Source: Datnioides undecimradiatus (Eukaryota; Chordata; Actinopteri; Lobotiformes; Datnioididae). From it: DNA of 64,000 nt. Below, piece by piece: positions 60,761 through 64,000 of the stretch; the stretch's first letter is position 1; each line of letters starts with the position of its first letter. Under the pieces are notes generated by a model that was given only the letters and a program-made list of their open reading frames with translations, was not told the origin of the DNA and ran no database searches. The position numbers were made by a program, and so were the translations under genes. Location of the stretch: assembly GCA_008933995.1 (NCBI GenBank), contig WARS01000007.1:6382923-6446922 (forward strand), given 5' to 3'.

Positions 60761-63639
60761 GTGAGTGTGGGATTAACCTTGATGACGTGTTTAACCTCAT
60801 TCTTCCCATAATAGTTTTCTCGTGTGAACTCCTTATCAGTAAAGGGAGCATGTAGGTGTGATAACCTCTGATAACACTGGACTTTTCCAGCATATGTACT
60901 TACAAACAGTTCAGCCCTAAGTCCTTTGTCTAAAACACAAAGCAGACGCACGCAGATCTGCGATACTGCTGGTATGTGACAGATCATTACATAGTTAATG
61001 ATTAAGAGATTGGAAAGAAACATGCCAATGGTGAAGTTGACCTTTTTTGCAGGCTGACAAAATAATTAAATGCAAATAACACACAGATGGGCTGAACATA
61101 CTTGGCACCTGTGTGGGCACATACAATTACTCTCTCAGGCGTGGGCTGAAGCATGGGAAGGGGGTTAGGTTATTTTTAGTTCACTCTCCTGTTGTGCAGT
61201 CACTGTTTAATTGGTCTTCATGCCCCCATGCTTCGCCCTCCCCTTCTTTCAAGCCCTCAGACTTGAGAGCATCAGCACAGGGCATGTTAACTATTGGGCA
61301 GAGATAAGTTGCTCATTGGAGATTCAGATGTCTACTACTGCCCCCTGCTGGTACAGCAAACAGACTGATGTGCTCCTGAATTTCTTTAAAATAGACTTGA
61401 AGTGAAGCAGCTCTTCAGGTAGAGTGAGCAGACTGAGAGGTAATGGTTTTTTTATCCTCTTTGAGAAATGTTATTTGGAGATTTAAAACACGACCATATT
61501 GTACATGTACAAAATACAGATAATTATAGAGAACCACACCAAATAACATTCTAACTATAAAATAGATGAATAAGCAAAACCAAATCAAGTGGAATCTGTT
61601 TTTTACGAGCATTGCTAAGAGTAACATGTGAACACTGAGCACCTTAAGAGCAATTTACTCAAAGACTGAAAGATAGATTGTCTTAAATGTGTTACAGTGT
61701 TTGTGTGTGTGAATAATTTATAAAAACCCAACACAAATAGTGAAAAAACTAGCACTTTCTGCACTTTCACTGAACACGGTTATGGAAGGAACTGTCCACA
61801 AATCAGAACTTTTCCGGCTCTCAACACCATGTCAGAGTGTCCCTGAACCTCAGTTTGCTCCTGAAGGTCTCAGATAACTATAAGGCTTTAACTCCTCTCG
61901 GAAAGAGTTTCAACACTTATTGAACATTTTAACTTTTGTCATGGTGGAATTTATGCCAGAACCGATGTACTGGACTGTATTCATGTCAGCAAGATGCTCT
62001 CAATAAACGGATTACTGCAGGTAGAACAATCAGCAGACAAAATATTAGCAGCTAGGTTGGTAGTTTGTCTTTGATCTTGTTTGTTTCAACAACGTGATTT
62101 TGATATGTGGGCAATAGTTAATCAGATGAATATAAGCAAAACTGATGAGGGTTGTCAGATGCCAGTGAAATTTTTTTGATTAATGATGGACATTGTGGCA
62201 TTCAGGGGCTTGTTTTCTATCCTGTTGGTGCTCGCAAGCTTTGAAGCAGCTAGTAAGGAGAAGGAGCCTTGGGTAACATCAGTGTTTCTTAACAAGGCTG
62301 CACAGAGAAGGGCTAACAGAATTTCCTCTGACAAGCCCGGCTCATTTATCTGGTGTCAAGGCATCAGGTGTTGTTCTGGCCTGATCATTTCTCACTGCAG
62401 GAACAAAGAAATTCAAAGAGAAGAGGAAGACGTGGGCTGAGATAAACTCAGTACAAGGACACTTAGAGGGATAAATAGGGTTAGATGAAATGGTGGATGG
62501 CCTCATTCCAAAAAAGACACAAGATATGAGCTCAGGAAGTGAGGAGAGAAACACAACAGAGATGAAAACAAGTGATACACTTTAATACAGTGCTGCAAAC
62601 TTTGATCCTTTGTTAATGAGCCCCGCATACCATGTCAGCATTCTTATTTCTAATCCAATAAAGAGAATAAAACTAAATAGCCAATGTGGATATCTAAGAT
62701 TAAATACATTTCAATGCATAAACAGCTGGGAGGAGGCCTTTGGATTTGGAATGGGGGTTGTTATTGGCTGCTACACAAGCTTAGCATGAAATATGTGCTG
62801 CTTCTCCTGACAAGCCAGAGCTATAAATCAAACAGTGTTACCATCAAACAGAATTTCTTCTCACAACCAATTTATTTACATAAAACCTCCTCCGCTTGAT
62901 GCGTACACCAAAAAAGGTTACTTTATTAGTCCTGATTGTCAAGCAAGCATTGGTTTGGTAAGGACCAGGTCGAAAGATGTATGGAGATCAATCATATACA
63001 TATATACTTCAGATTGGTATTAGGAACCGATGCATATCAGTATATAGTCATTTAAATGCTGTTGACATTATATTTACATGTAATTTAAATATAATCCAAA
63101 CAAGACTGATCTTGCTGTTAAATGGTCTTTTTGCTTAGTAAGTATCTAACTGAGTGAAATGGCCTGAAAGTGGCAGCCATGAAAAAACCTGGCAGAATTT
63201 CAGGGAAAGGTTCTTTAATGCTTCCTTTCTTATCTCTCTAAGCATAGAGTATGCTGGACCATCCTTTATGAAAGGAAAGGAGATAATGCTTGCCCACAAT
63301 TCCTTGCTGTAGTAACAGTCGGGGCAATGCACCACTGCAGATATACCATAGCACTAATATCCAGCTCTAAATCCATAAATATAGATTTCATCTCTCTCAA
63401 GTCTGTCAAGTTTGGAGCCATCATGAAGAACAATCATTTTGAATTATATAATCATAATGAAGTACTAAAATGTAATTTCAATAAGTTCTCCCTTTGTGGA
63501 CAGCATGAAACTTTTATCAAATGTATAAAAAGGCCAAAGAGTCCATGCCAGGAAGCTCGATATACTTTCATCTGAATATAATTTTTGTGTTATTAGTAAA
63601 GCTAGTTTAAAAAAGCCAGCTGTAAATGCAGTTGAAGTA
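60761..63639 (+). other. arrdc1 intron 3, left part
   Basis: Sequence after the third coding exon (ATTCCAG|GTGAGT). It holds a CTCF-like motif at 61338-61351 and no further arrdc1 exon. A stretch at 62186-62440 with a signal-peptide-like start was examined and not called. Confidence 0.5.
61338..61351 (-). promoter_or_regulatory. CTCF-like core motif in arrdc1 intron 3
   Basis: The minus strand reads CCAGCAGGGGGCAG, a full match to the CTCF core consensus. It has the same orientation as the site at 10217 and lies 51 kb from it. Confidence 0.5.
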
Positions 63640-64000
63640 TCTTTTTTGACTATCTGACTGCCGTCTGACTTTACAGCCATACTTGCAGCTCTATAAGGCT
63701 CTGGGGCACAGCATGGCTTTGAGCTAAATGCTAATGTAGGCACGCTAACATTCTTACAGTGATGATAACATGCTGTGTGAAGCAGGTAGTGTTTACCATT
63801 GTCACCATCTTAGCTTAGTGCATTAAAATGCCAAACATTAACTAATTAGCACTAAACATCAGGTAGTTCTGCTGGTATTCAGTAATAAATCAAAGTATTG
63901 CACTGTATTGAAATCTGATGCAGTGATAATAAAGTCTGAGGATCTCCAAAGAGATTACAGCTCATCCTGAGGGGAAGAGTAGTGTCCATACCACAGTGTA
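63640..64000 (+). repeat. Dispersed fish repeat, copy 4
   Basis: TGCAGCTCTATAAGGCTCTG, GAGCTAAATGCTAATGTAGG, CACGCTAACATTCTTACAGT, GTAGTGTTTACCATTGTCAC, CATCTTAGCTTAGTG, CTAATTAGCACTAAACATCA and CATCCTGAGGGGAAGAGTAG follow a very common percomorph repeat. It runs to the window edge. I cannot name the family with certainty. Confidence 0.65.

Noticed and set aside
62186-62440. Frame beginning MDIVAFRGLFSILLVLASFE, like a signal peptide
   Set aside because: It lies inside an arrdc1 intron, has no family match, no supportive promoter or splice signals, and turns low-complexity; a chance ORF is the simplest reading.
63135-63335. Minus-strand frame with MVHC..., FPF and HFT spacing reminiscent of a THAP-domain transposase
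   Set aside because: The C2CH spacing does not fit (no C-x2-H), and the match rests on a few residues only.

Overview
The window is nuclear DNA from a ray-finned fish, most likely a percomorph-type teleost. The evidence is multi-exon vertebrate genes with GT-AG introns, AT-rich introns, abundant CA/TG microsatellites, fish-type dispersed repeats, a Tc1-type transposase relic and a non-autonomous hAT element. Nothing prokaryotic, viral or CRISPR-like was seen. Gene models were built by hand from splice phase and remembered family sequences; no alignment was run. All recognisable genes lie on the + strand, head to tail: (1) entpd2 (ecto-ATPase), missing its first exon(s), 173-7168; (2) phpt1 (14 kDa phosphohistidine phosphatase), three exons, 9671-11138; (3) mamdc4 (endotubin / apical endosomal glycoprotein), 29 exons that join in phase into about 1207 residues, 15701-28486; (4) a CpG-rich exon at about 30.1-30.46 kb with a short membrane-peptide ORF of unknown identity; (5) a glutamine synthetase (glul) paralogue, 36337-39905, with five intact coding exons but a last exon broken by several indels; (6) the 5' part of arrdc1 (alpha-arrestin), whose first three coding exons are spread over 18.6 kb and which runs off the right edge. 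PHPT1-MAMDC4 and, more loosely, ENTPD2 and ARRDC1 are neighbours on human 9q34.3, so the block is conserved. GLUL is on human chromosome 1, so the glul copy is the synteny outlier. Layout: 0-7.6 kb entpd2; 7.6-9.4 kb spacer; 9.4-11.7 kb phpt1; 11.7-15.6 kb spacer with decayed repeats and a CTCF-like motif; 15.6-29.5 kb mamdc4, with an HNF4-type site just upstream of its ATG; 29.9-36.3 kb small-ORF exon, Tc1 relic, dispersed repeat and candidate glul 5' exon; 36.3-40.2 kb glul with a 677-bp hAT MITE in an intron and a (TA)n tract before the broken exon; 40.2-42.1 kb spacer with an X-box and a CRE; 42.1-64 kb arrdc1, mostly intron. The genes do not form a functional pathway. Points most worth following are the selective decay of the last glul exon, the possible membrane micropeptide or upstream ORF before glul, the hAT element with a perfect 8-bp target duplication, and one repeat family present at least four times.
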